In this document: positions 1 through 10,001 of the stretch, piece by piece
Position numbering within the stretch: position 1 is the first letter of the stretch
How the letters are laid out: the number at the start of each line of letters is the position of its first letter
NCBI RefSeq assembly: GCF_012027325.1
Contig: NZ_SNUG01000002.1
Location: forward strand, 53,211 to 117,210
Source: Thermococcus sp. M39
GTDB taxonomy: Archaea; Methanobacteriota_B; Thermococci; Thermococcales; Thermococcaceae
Reading direction: 5' to 3'
Length of the DNA: 64,000 nucleotides
Made by a program: the position numbers and the translations under genes
The notes under the pieces: generated by a model
Seen by the model: only the letters and a program-made list of their open reading frames with translations
Databases searched by the model: none
What the model was told of the DNA's origin: nothing

Positions 1-447
1 ATCTACTTCGTGGCAAGCGTTCAAGAAGAGGTTGGATTGAGAGGTGCAAGGGTTGCGAGCTATGCAATTGACCCCGAGATTGGAATTGCTATGGACGTAA
101 CTTTTGCCAAACAGCCCGGAGATAAGGGCAAAATTGTCGTTGAACTTGGCAAAGGCCCTGTCATGGATGTTGGTCCAAACATAAATCCAAAAGTTAGGGC
201 ATTCGCTGAAGAGGTCGCTAAGAAATATGACATTCCTCTCCAAGTTGAGCCAAGCCCGAGACCAACAGGAACAGATGCAAACATTATGCAGATTAACAGA
301 GAAGGTGTTGCAACTGCTGTCTTGAGCATTCCAATCAAATATATGCACTCACAAGTTGAATTGGCTGATGCGAGAGACGTTGATAACGCAATCAAGCTAG
401 CTAAGCACTTCCTCGAGGAGCTCAGACCCATGGACTTGATTCCTTGA
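1..447 (+). CDS. M42 family metallopeptidase (C-terminal part, cut by window edge)
   Basis: The frame is open from base 1, so the gene begins before the window and only the last 148 residues are present. It matches the C-terminal half of M42 aminopeptidases (TET/deblocking type, older name endoglucanase M). The glutamate pair of the active site is visible in [10 protein letters not shown], a metal-ligand Asp in IAMDV, and the late His ligand in MHSQVE. These enzymes are cytosolic cobalt- or zinc-dependent oligomeric peptidases that trim peptides released by the proteasome. A second full-length M42 gene sits at 40013-41011 and has the same motifs. Substrate specificity cannot be told from this fragment. 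Confidence 0.93.
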   Translation: MYFVASVQEEVGLRGARVASYAIDPEIGIAMDVTFAKQPGDKGKIVVELGKGPVMDVGPNINPKVRAFAEEVAKKYDIPLQVEPSPRPTGTDANIMQINREGVATAVLSIPIKYMHSQVELADARDVDNAIKLAKHFLEELRPMDLIP

Positions 448-467
448 TTTATCCTTACCTTTTTCCA

Positions 468-483
468 AAAGCCTTATTTTTTC
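468..483 (+). promoter_or_regulatory. TATA-box promoter of the HEPN/archaemetzincin operon
   Basis: The AAAAGCC-TTATTTT stretch resembles the Thermococcales BRE/TATA element. It lies about 25-30 bases before the likely GTG start at 504, which predicts an almost leaderless transcript. This is judged by eye only. Confidence 0.5.
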
Positions 484-503
484 TTAGTGTAGATTTATTA
501 TTG

Positions 504-944
504 GTGTTTGATTTGGACAGTGAGATTCGGCACAAAATAGAGCTGATTGATAGGAGTTTGAAAATTATTCGAGAAAACCTCCCGACCTCTCTGGAGGATT
601 TCTTAAAGATGGGGCTTGAAAAAGATGGGATTTACAAGCAGCTTGAGTTTGCAATTCAAAATGTTTTGGATATATGCAATGAGATAAACTCAAGCCTTGA
701 GCTTAGTATAGCTGTTGGCTACGATGACGTTGTAGGCAGCCTCTACAATGCAAAAATAATTGATGATGAGCTTAGAGAAAAGCTGGACTTCCTAATTCAG
801 CTCAGAGAAGTTTTAATCTATAATTACCACCTCATACAAGATGAGATAGCTTTTAAAAACATGCCCGAGTATCTGGCTATGATTGGAGATTTCCTGGCAT
901 TCACTGAAAGGTTCCTTGAGGGACAGAAATGGCGGGAATCTTGA
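504..944 (+). CDS. HEPN/HepT-like protein with a degenerate RNase motif
   Basis: A helical 146-residue protein resembling the HepT/DUF86 group of HEPN proteins, which are RNase toxins or their relatives paired with a MNT nucleotidyltransferase antitoxin. The region that should read R-x4-H-x-Y appears as REVLIYNY: the arginine and final tyrosine are kept but the histidine is a tyrosine, so RNase activity is doubtful. No nucleotidyltransferase is adjacent. I chose GTG 504 because a TATA box sits just upstream and the codons before it have no ribosome site; the frame is open back to 444. It overlaps the archaemetzincin gene by 16 bases, so the two are translationally coupled. Family assignment is moderate. 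Confidence 0.68.
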   Translation: MFDLDSEIRHKIELIDRSLKIIRENLPTSLEDFLKMGLEKDGIYKQLEFAIQNVLDICNEINSSLELSIAVGYDDVVGSLYNAKIIDDELREKLDFLIQLREVLIYNYHLIQDEIAFKNMPEYLAMIGDFLAFTERFLEGQKWRES

Positions 945-1483
945 TAATCCCAATAATTGCGAGGAAAGTAGAGAAGGAAGTAGTCAGTGCCATTGCTGAT
1001 TATGTTGGACAGTTTTATTCTAAATTTGGACTAGGGGTTACAGTTCTACCGAAAATTAACATAAGAAGGTTTTCTGTGGGATACAATGATGTTAGGAGGC
1101 AGTTTCTGGGAAGGGTGTTTCTCCCTGTTTTGGGAATGATTCGCAATGAGTTCAGAGTTAAAGCTATTCTTGGCATAACGGATGTTGATTTGTATGAAGG
1201 AGAGTTGAACTTTATATTTGGACTTGCAGATTCATATTCAAAAGCAGCTATAATTTCACTATACAGACTTAGACCAGAAACCTATGGGGAGATGAACGAA
1301 GGGTTATTAAAGGATAGAGCAATAAAAGAGGCCATGCATGAGCTGGGGCATGTTTTTGGTCTTGAGCACTGTCCTAATCCTAAATGTGTTATGCATTTCT
1401 CCAACTCAATTATTGATACTGATTTCAAAAATAAAGATTATTGCAGCATTTGTTTGAAAAGCTTGAGGAGGTATTTTAGATGA
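929..1483 (+). CDS. amzA: archaemetzincin family zinc metalloprotease
   Basis: A 184-residue protein of the archaemetzincin family. The zinc-binding catalytic motif HELGH is at residues 137-141 with the third His at 147, followed at once by Cys148 and Cys153, and a CSIC pair at 172-175. This gives the extended HExxHxxGxxHC signature plus a second structural zinc site, and VMHFSNS supplies the Met-turn, so the enzyme looks intact. Physiological substrates of archaeal members are not established. It starts inside the HEPN-like gene and its stop overlaps the CYTH gene by 4 bases, in a four-gene operon from 504 to 2836. Confidence 0.93.
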   Translation: MAGILIIPIIARKVEKEVVSAIADYVGQFYSKFGLGVTVLPKINIRRFSVGYNDVRRQFLGRVFLPVLGMIRNEFRVKAILGITDVDLYEGELNFIFGLADSYSKAAIISLYRLRPETYGEMNEGLLKDRAIKEAMHELGHVFGLEHCPNPKCVMHFSNSIIDTDFKNKDYCSICLKSLRRYFR

Positions 1484-2034
1484 TAGAAGTTGAGCTTAAG
1501 GGCTATGCAGATGATAAAATCTTTGAAAAAGTTAGGGAAAGATTTGAGTTTATGCGGAAGGAAGTGCATGAAGATATTTATTATCAACACCCTTGCAGAG
1601 ACTTCTCCAAGACAGACGAAGCTCTGCGGATTAGGATAAAACGTTTTAATGGACATTTTGAGGCATTTCTGACATACAAAGGTCCTAAGCTTGACAGCGT
1701 GTCAAAAAGTCGGAAGGAAATAGAAGTCCCAATAAGTGACGTTGATGCATATTCCGAGTTACTCACTTCTCTGGGATTTAAGGAAGTTTTGACTATTGTT
1801 AAGGTTAGAGAAAAATACTATGTCGAAAAAGGCGTGACAATAACGCTCGATGAAGTTGAAGGGCTAGGAAAATTTATTGAAATAGAAAAACTCGTTAAAG
1901 AAGGTGAGAATATCGAAAAAGAAGTTAAGAAGCTCCGCGGAATTCTTGAAGATCTTGGCGTCAAAAAATTCGAGAGAAAGTCATATTTGGAGCTTTTACT
2001 TGAAAAGTTGAGGAAAGATGATCTCAAGGTTTAA
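1480..2034 (+). CDS. cyaB: class IV adenylate cyclase-like CYTH domain protein
   Basis: A 184-residue CYTH-fold protein. The diagnostic ExExK motif is at residues 3-7 (EVELK). Further charged strands typical of the triphosphate tunnel follow, including RIRIKR, LTYKGP and KEIEVP, and a late LDEVEGLGKFIEIE. Archaeal members are annotated as class IV adenylate cyclases, but the same fold includes thiamine-triphosphatase and polyphosphatase-like enzymes, so the reaction is not fixed by sequence. It overlaps the protease gene by 4 bases (ATGA) and the following gene by 17 bases, so it is in the middle of a translationally coupled operon. Confidence 0.88.
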   Translation: MIEVELKGYADDKIFEKVRERFEFMRKEVHEDIYYQHPCRDFSKTDEALRIRIKRFNGHFEAFLTYKGPKLDSVSKSRKEIEVPISDVDAYSELLTSLGFKEVLTIVKVREKYYVEKGVTITLDEVEGLGKFIEIEKLVKEGENIEKEVKKLRGILEDLGVKKFERKSYLELLLEKLRKDDLKV

Positions 2035-2836
2035 AAAATTGAAGCTGTATTTGAATGACATTCTGAGAGGAGAGTCGCAAGAAACTAGAGACAATGTAAT
2101 ACTTGAGATAGTTGAAGCCGCATTAAAAAGAGGAAACATTGCCAGTGCTATTGAAGAGTTAAAGCGCATGAAAGACGATTATTACATTTTTTTAGGAGTT
2201 AGAATAACCGTTCGGAAAATCATTGAGACAATAAAAGGGTTGATCTCCAAATTTGGAGAGGTACCAAAAACCAATAAAGAAATCTTCATAAACTATCTGA
2301 GGGATCTAATAGTGCTTGCAAATTCTGTAATGAAGGAGAGGCTTAGAGCGCTTCTCTTTGCTGATATTGCCATTGCTTTTTACCTCCTTGATGAATCTCT
2401 TGAGGGAGATTTAGCTCTGAAAACCAGTTTAGATCTTGCCGAAGAACTGAAGGACGATGATGTAACTTTGGACATTGTCTACTCATTGATGGAGATCAAT
2501 CTCCTCGAAAAAGCCGCTTATGCAATGAACCTAGTAAGAAACAGAAAAAAGCTGGATGTTATCTTGTCTCACCTAGCGCTTCAGCTTTATAAAGAAGGAC
2601 GAGAAGAAAATGCAGCGAGAGTGATTGAAAACATACAAAGTGAATTTCACAAAGTGATGGCTATTTATAAAATAGCAGAGTTTGAGGCCAAGAGGGACAA
2701 AAACAAAGCCCTGGAACTCTTAAAGAAAGCTGAAGAAGTAGTAGACAAAATTGACAATCCTCCCCTGAGATTCGAAGCTTTTGTAAAGCTTACAGAACTT
2801 CAAGACGAGCTTATGGGGAAGTCCAAACCCCTGTAA
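2018..2836 (+). CDS. helical-repeat (TPR-like) hypothetical protein
   Basis: A 272-residue, almost wholly alpha-helical, Leu/Ala/Glu/Lys-rich protein. Repeating pairs of helices (ALKRGNIASAIEELKR, LALQLYKEGREENAARV, ALELLKKAEEVVDKI) resemble tetratricopeptide or related solenoid repeats, which usually bind protein partners. No catalytic motif, signal peptide or membrane segment is visible. It starts 17 bases inside the CYTH gene and is the last gene of the operon. Its 3' end overlaps the convergent ABC ATPase gene by 26 bases, so the two transcripts share complementary ends. Function unknown; a scaffold for the upstream enzymes is only a guess. Confidence 0.82.
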   Translation: MISRFKKLKLYLNDILRGESQETRDNVILEIVEAALKRGNIASAIEELKRMKDDYYIFLGVRITVRKIIETIKGLISKFGEVPKTNKEIFINYLRDLIVLANSVMKERLRALLFADIAIAFYLLDESLEGDLALKTSLDLAEELKDDDVTLDIVYSLMEINLLEKAAYAMNLVRNRKKLDVILSHLALQLYKEGREENAARVIENIQSEFHKVMAIYKIAEFEAKRDKNKALELLKKAEEVVDKIDNPPLRFEAFVKLTELQDELMGKSKPL

Positions 2837-3665
2837 GTTCCCTTAATCTGTTTACAAGCTCCTTCTCATCAAGGGCTGCCTCTTTTAGAATTCCCCTTTT
2901 CTTCAATTCATAAGCAATCCTAACGCTCGCTGGTATTCTAATTCCAAGCCTCTCAAGAAGGTCAACTTCTTCAAAGACTTGTTTGGGCTTCCCCTCCAGA
3001 ATTATTTCTCCTCTGTCAAGAACTATAATCCTATCAGCAAAGCTCAAAAGGTATTCAGTATTATGCTCCACCAGAATTATAGTGATTCCCTGCTCTTTGT
3101 TCAGCAGTGTTACCAAACTCAAAACTTGCTCTCTTCCAAGAGGATCAAGCTGAGAGGTTGGCTCATCTAGGACTAGGACTTCAGGCCTCATTGCCAAGAC
3201 GCTTGCAATAGCTAATCTTTGCTTCTGACCTCCGCTTAAATTAGGTGGGAACTCATTTTCAAAACCTTCCAGTCCAGTAATTCTTAATGCCCACTTGATT
3301 CTTCTCCTTATTTCCTCTACATCCAAACCAAGATTTTCAAGACCAAAGGCAACCTCTTCCTCAACTGTCATATTGAAGAGCTGGGAGTCTGGATTTTGCA
3401 ATACAAGACCAACAATTGTAGAGAGCTTTGCAACGCTTGTCTCTCTTGTATTATAACCCTTTACGTAAACATCCCCTTTGAATTCACCTTTTATTGAATG
3501 GGGTATAATTCCATTAAAAGTCAAACAGAGAGTTGACTTTCCACTCCCGCTGGCTCCTAAAATCCCTAAAAACTCCCCTTTCCTAACCTTGAGATTTATA
3601 TCCTTGAGGGAATATTCTTTAGCTCTTGAATATCGGAAGCTCAAGCTCTCAACTCTTATTAACAT
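2811..3665 (-). CDS. energy-coupling factor type ABC transporter ATPase
   Basis: A 284-residue ABC ATPase. Walker A GASGSGKS is at 37-44, the signature LSGGQ at 143-147, Walker B VLVLDEP at about 163-169 and the switch His at 201. The Q-loop context (LQNPDSQLFNMTVEEEVAFG) is typical of EcfA/CbiO ATPases that drive vitamin or metal uptake. Only one ATPase is present here, with no EcfT membrane protein or substrate-binding subunit nearby, so partners must lie elsewhere or the assignment is looser. The ATG directly follows the trkH stop codon, and the ribosome site GGAGAGGAGATGA lies inside the end of trkH, so the two genes are co-transcribed. Confidence 0.87.
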   Translation of the reverse strand: MLIRVESLSFRYSRAKEYSLKDINLKVRKGEFLGILGASGSGKSTLCLTFNGIIPHSIKGEFKGDVYVKGYNTRETSVAKLSTIVGLVLQNPDSQLFNMTVEEEVAFGLENLGLDVEEIRRRIKWALRITGLEGFENEFPPNLSGGQKQRLAIASVLAMRPEVLVLDEPTSQLDPLGREQVLSLVTLLNKEQGITIILVEHNTEYLLSFADRIIVLDRGEIILEGKPKQVFEEVDLLERLGIRIPASVRIAYELKKRGILKEAALDEKELVNRLRELTGVWTSP

Positions 3666-5150
3666 TCATCTCCTCTCCACAAGTCTTGGGATTAGCAGTA
3701 TAGCACTGACTATGAAGACCAGCGTAGAGAATATCTCAAGCCTTCCAATCCACATGTGAAGAATCAGCAGTATCTTTATGTCTATTGGAAGAGTTGGGGA
3801 AGTTATGCCGACGCTTAAACCAACATTACCCTGAGCAGAGGCAACTTCAAAGAAGGCATCTGCAACGGGAACCCCAAGCCTTGCCATGACCCATACAGTA
3901 CCTATAAGAAGGAAGGCAAAATACGTCATTGTAAAGCTGAACACTTCCTGAATTTCATCCTCCGAGAATATGTAATCCCCAACTTTCCTCTTAATGATAG
4001 CCCCTTTTGGCAAGATTGCTTGCTGGAGTGTCCATTTCAAGCTCTCATACGTCAGTGTAATTCTAATCAATTTTATACCACCTGCCGTGCTTCCTGCACC
4101 ACCGCCAACGACCATTAAAAATCCAATTAAGAGCTTGGCAAGCTCCGGATACTTTGAAAGGTCATCAATTGAAAATCCAGTACAAGTTATGGCCGAAACG
4201 GCATGAAAAATGCTCTCTCTAAATGCTTTAGCAATTTGCATATGGTTCCAAGTTATTAGGGAATAACCCATCAGCACTATGGTGGGGATGAGAAATACAA
4301 ACATGTATCTCACTTGAATGTCCTCAAAAAAGTGTCGTATGTTGCGGTTCTTAAACATCTTATAGTGAACTGTAAAGTTCACAGCACCCATAATCATCAG
4401 AAAAATTGTGACAGCTTCTATGCTCAGGCTGTTGAAATATCCTATGCTCAAGTCGTGGGAGCTCATACCACCAGTTCCCAAACCAGTCATCGCGTGAATG
4501 ACTGCATCGAAGAGAGGCATTCCATTTATATAGTAAAGGTAAATACCAAAGAGCGTCAGAACGGCATATATTTGGAAGATTATTTTAGAAGTATTAACCA
4601 AATTTGGCAGAATCCTCTCAGTTCTTGCTTCCGCCTTATACAGACGAGCAGCTGCCACTCCTGGGCGGATTAAAATAGTGAGAGCAACTAAAACAATGCC
4701 AATTCCACCTAACCACTGCATCCATGCTCTCCAAAAGAGGAGTATGTGGGGATAACTTTCAAGATTGCTCATCATTGTAAGCCCAGTTCCAGTCCAAGCG
4801 GACATGCTTTCAAAATATGAATCAATAAAACTCATATGGGCGATTTTCATAAATGGAACAACACTTATGAAAGATGCAAAAAGCCAAACGAATGCAGCAG
4901 AGATCATAGCTTGTCTCAAATTTACATCCTCGATCATTTTAACATGCCTGCTTAACCATGCGCCAAGGAGGATGCTTGTTATACCTGGGATCACAAAATA
5001 GTGAATATCTAGGATTTCATCGGGATAAAACCACACTATGAGAGGGGGAATTAAATACGCCAGCCCAATGCCTTGGAGAAGCGTACCTATTAGATTTTTG
5101 ACAACAAAGAGATCCTCGGATAAATTTATGTATTTCCTGACTTCAAGCAT
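3666..5150 (-). CDS. trkH: TrkH family potassium uptake protein
   Basis: A 494-residue polytopic membrane protein with the four pore-loop repeats of TrkH/KtrB potassium channels. The selectivity-filter regions can be read as AWTGTGLT, MTGLGTGG, ITCTGFS and AQGNVGLS. It would import potassium down the membrane potential, a central osmolyte in Thermococcales. The regulatory partner TrkA is not in the window. Translation starts at ATG 5150 after a GGTGAG ribosome site. The gene is divergent from the deaminase gene at 5209 across about 58 bases, which must hold both promoters. Confidence 0.93.
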   Translation of the reverse strand: MLEVRKYINLSEDLFVVKNLIGTLLQGIGLAYLIPPLIVWFYPDEILDIHYFVIPGITSILLGAWLSRHVKMIEDVNLRQAMISAAFVWLFASFISVVPFMKIAHMSFIDSYFESMSAWTGTGLTMMSNLESYPHILLFWRAWMQWLGGIGIVLVALTILIRPGVAAARLYKAEARTERILPNLVNTSKIIFQIYAVLTLFGIYLYYINGMPLFDAVIHAMTGLGTGGMSSHDLSIGYFNSLSIEAVTIFLMIMGAVNFTVHYKMFKNRNIRHFFEDIQVRYMFVFLIPTIVLMGYSLITWNHMQIAKAFRESIFHAVSAITCTGFSIDDLSKYPELAKLLIGFLMVVGGGAGSTAGGIKLIRITLTYESLKWTLQQAILPKGAIIKRKVGDYIFSEDEIQEVFSFTMTYFAFLLIGTVWVMARLGVPVADAFFEVASAQGNVGLSVGITSPTLPIDIKILLILHMWIGRLEIFSTLVFIVSAILLIPRLVERR

Positions 5151-5208
5151 CTACTCACCACAAAACTAAAAATCACAATCAAATAAAAGATTTTCGTGAG
5201 GGAAGACT

Positions 5209-7379
<2,171 letters not shown>

Positions 7380-7433
7380 CTGCTTAATTATTTCACTATT
7401 TTTCAATTTCTTGCAATGTAAAAAGCTCGGCGT

Positions 7434-7520
7434 TGGCGCCGGGGCGGGGATTTGAACCCCGGCGGGCGAACGCCCAGTGGATCTCGAGTCCACCGCCTTC
7501 CCTGGCTAGGCTACCCCGGC
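7434..7520 (-). tRNA. tRNA-Ser (anticodon CGA)
   Basis: Reading the minus strand, the acceptor stem is GCCGGGG with CCCCGGC, and the anticodon loop CTCGAGA carries CGA between GTGGA and TCCAC. A long variable arm (TGGGCGTTCGCCC) marks a class II tRNA, and GGTTCAAATCC is the T arm. CCA is encoded at 7434-7436. It would decode UCG. Confidence 0.97.
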
Positions 7521-7541
7521 TCCATGAGAGTGTTACGCTGA

Positions 7542-7553
7542 GCTTTTATAAAC
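7542..7553 (-). promoter_or_regulatory. TATA box of tRNA-Ser
   Basis: GGTTTATAAAAGC on the minus strand is centred about 27 bases upstream of the mature tRNA 5' end, the spacing expected for an archaeal TATA box. Confidence 0.65.
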
Positions 7554-7668
7554 CTTATTGGCAAAAACTTTATTAACATTTTATTACTAAAATATTCTCG
7601 AGCTCCAATCAAAGAGAAGGTTTAAATGCAATGAGAGATATAGATAAAATTGAAAGGAGGTGGCAGAA

Positions 7669-8847
7669 GTGGTCGGAATTCTTGTAGAAGAAGTTATGAC
7701 AGACAAGTTTGCAAAAATTGACATAAATGCTTCACTTTCTGAAGCAATTGGACTTTTTGAAAAAGAAGATCCAGATTTGATTCTGGTGTTTGATGGAAAT
7801 GTATACAAGGGTGTTGTTACGCAGGACTTGCTAATTAAGTCCCACCTCAAATGGAATCCAACCAAAGCTAAAGTTAGGGACGTTTACAAGCCTGCTCCCG
7901 TCGTTAAGCCGAAAGACGATTTGAGCTTAGCTGCAAAGCTCATGATTGAGACTGATTTAAGGTCTTTACCTGTTGGCGAAGATAAAGCAAATATTTTTGG
8001 TGTAATAAGCGACTTAGCTGTACTTGATAGAGTTGTGAAGGAGGAGTTCGGAAAGAGAAAAGTCAAGGAGTTCATGACCACTGATGTTATAACTTTAAAG
8101 CCCGACGACACCGTAGCAAAAGCTTTAGCGACCATGAGAGACTATGCAATTTCAAGAATTCCCATTGTAGATGAAGAAGGAAAGCTTGAGGGCTTAGTTA
8201 CTCTCCATGACTTGATAATCCGTTTCATAAAGCCGAGGTTCAAGGCCCAAATCGGTGAAGTTGTTGGTGAGAAGATACCGCCGTTCTCAACCCAGCTGAG
8301 AGAGGTCATGATAAGAGGAGTAATAACAATACTTCCAGAAGCTACTATAAGGGAAGCAGCTGCAACAATGGTTGACAACCACATCGATGGCTTAGTAGTT
8401 GTCAATGAAAACAACAAGGTGGTTGGTGTTCTAACAGTCAAGGATCTATTGCTCCCAATCTCAAGGATGGTCGAAAAAGAAGCTAAATTCTACTTACAGC
8501 TTGGAGGAGATGCTCACTTATTGAGCGATTTCACAAGAGAGAGGATTATCAGCGATATCAAGAAGTTCGTTGACGGTTACGCGGATATCCTAGGCAACGA
8601 GGGAATAATTTACCTCCACATAAGGAGGTTCAATGAGAAGTTTAGAGGAGTTCACCTCTACCAAGCAAGGATGAGGATAGTCAGTGATAGAGGAGTCCTT
8701 ATAGCAACAGGCGAAACATGGGGAGCAATTCAGGCAGTTCACGATGCATTGAGAGCTATTGAAAGACAATTGCTCCAAAAAGTAGAATTGCAAAGAGATT
8801 TAAGATATACCAAGAGATTCCTTGATAAGCTTGAACTTTGGCGCTGA
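7669..8847 (+). CDS. four-CBS-domain protein with hibernation-factor-like C-terminal domain
   Basis: A 392-residue cytosolic protein. Four CBS motifs run in order over about residues 1-270 (repeat cores such as VEEVMTDKF, VRDVYKPAP, VKEFMTTDV and LREVMIRGV), which normally form adenine-nucleotide-sensing pairs. Residues from about 285 to the end (FVDGYADILGNEGIIYLHIRR, GVHLYQARMRI, DAIRAIERQL-like helix) resemble the beta-alpha fold of HPF/RaiA ribosome hibernation factors. I recall reports of ribosome-dimerising CBS proteins in Pyrococcus but cannot check them here. I chose GTG 7669 because GGAGGTG at 7656-7662 is a ribosome site six bases upstream; a longer in-frame GTG at 7660 would overlap that site. 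Confidence 0.85.
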   Translation: MVGILVEEVMTDKFAKIDINASLSEAIGLFEKEDPDLILVFDGNVYKGVVTQDLLIKSHLKWNPTKAKVRDVYKPAPVVKPKDDLSLAAKLMIETDLRSLPVGEDKANIFGVISDLAVLDRVVKEEFGKRKVKEFMTTDVITLKPDDTVAKALATMRDYAISRIPIVDEEGKLEGLVTLHDLIIRFIKPRFKAQIGEVVGEKIPPFSTQLREVMIRGVITILPEATIREAAATMVDNHIDGLVVVNENNKVVGVLTVKDLLLPISRMVEKEAKFYLQLGGDAHLLSDFTRERIISDIKKFVDGYADILGNEGIIYLHIRRFNEKFRGVHLYQARMRIVSDRGVLIATGETWGAIQAVHDALRAIERQLLQKVELQRDLRYTKRFLDKLELWR

Positions 8848-8888
8848 GGAGATTTTGGATTTCCTATTTTCTCAGTTTCTTCTTCCTT

Positions 8889-9995
8889 TTACGGATAACC
8901 TTTAAACTCTCTTTCTATCAATTTTCTCTGCCTCTCGCTCAGTGCATCTAAGCTTACAACAAAGATCAATGTTTTATTCTCTGCTAAGACTCTATCTTTG
9001 AGACTTACCAGGAATTTAAATGCAGATTCAAATCCATTTTCTAGCATTAAGTATTCGAATGCATCAATGTACACGACATTGTAGCCTTGTTTTAATCCCT
9101 TTGTGATGAGGTCTATAAGTATGTCCATTTTTGTTGGTGATATTGCAAAAATTCGTGGATTGTCATCAATAATACCCTCTCTAATTTTTGTTATCCAATA
9201 AATAAATATGCCATTCTCCAGAGAAAAATTGCGTGGATCTTTTCGTGTGATTACAATAACATTGTTATCCGAAAATAAGCCCGGAAGTGCCTGTTCAGCT
9301 TCCTCTTTATTCCTAAATAGATAGACATTCCCGGGAGCAATTGTTTTCTTCTCTTTTTTAGGTGGAGCGATAGGATAAAATACAAATTTAATTGCCCCAA
9401 TTGCCATTGCTGCTCTAAAGACGGCCCCCATCAAGAATCCATACGGAGCAAACCACTCTATATTTCTAGTGAACGGATATGTAAGGTTCAGGGCTCCAAG
9501 AAGGAACATCCCTACTGGGAAAAGCATTGCTATATAGTCTTTTTTCGGGACATATGTATAAAGAACTCTTGCTACATACATATTTGCAAAGCCGTATACT
9601 GCTAGGGGAAACAGCATCTTCAATGTGAAGCTGTAAGACAGATTGGAAATTTTGGTGGTAGACATTATGAAAATCCAGATATAAGCGGCTGAAGAAAAGA
9701 TTGCAAAGTACATTACGTCCTTTACTTCTGAAGTTGGCTTTTTTATGTGAATAGCACCCCACAGAAGAATGAATCCTATTAGAAATGCATTTATCATTAC
9801 CAGAACTTCCTCCACTTGAGGAGTTGTCTGGAGTCCAAGAGACTTAATGACATAACTCTCAGGTTCTAGAGCATTTAGAAAGAAAGCCAGGGACAGTAAG
9901 AGCCAGCCTTTTTCTTTGGTTTTAGCAAACTTGTAGGCTACCACAATGAAGATAACCCATCTGGATATGAAATTTAAAAGAGGAATGACATCCAA
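8889..9995 (-). CDS. membrane protein with C-terminal DUF835 domain
   Basis: A 368-residue protein with about six or seven hydrophobic segments in residues 1-210 and a soluble C-terminal domain from about 220. The C-terminal part matches the DUF835 pattern (NVYLFRNKEEAE, VIVITRKDP, NVVYIDAFEYLMLENGFE, FVVSLDALSERQ), which looks like a RecA/KaiC-type fold without a Walker A motif. DUF835 proteins are numerous in Thermococcales and their role is unknown. The start is TTG with a GGTGAGG ribosome site. It follows the nucleotidyltransferase gene by six bases and ends the uppP operon. Confidence 0.83.
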   Translation of the reverse strand: MDVIPLLNFISRWVIFIVVAYKFAKTKEKGWLLLSLAFFLNALEPESYVIKSLGLQTTPQVEEVLVMINAFLIGFILLWGAIHIKKPTSEVKDVMYFAIFSSAAYIWIFIMSTTKISNLSYSFTLKMLFPLAVYGFANMYVARVLYTYVPKKDYIAMLFPVGMFLLGALNLTYPFTRNIEWFAPYGFLMGAVFRAAMAIGAIKFVFYPIAPPKKEKKTIAPGNVYLFRNKEEAEQALPGLFSDNNVIVITRKDPRNFSLENGIFIYWITKIREGIIDDNPRIFAISPTKMDILIDLITKGLKQGYNVVYIDAFEYLMLENGFESAFKFLVSLKDRVLAENKTLIFVVSLDALSERQRKLIEREFKGYP

Positions 9996-10001
9996 ATTTC
10001 C

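Noticed and set aside
4314..4673. 119-residue plus-strand ORF
   Set aside because: Antisense to the pore region of trkH, without a ribosome site.
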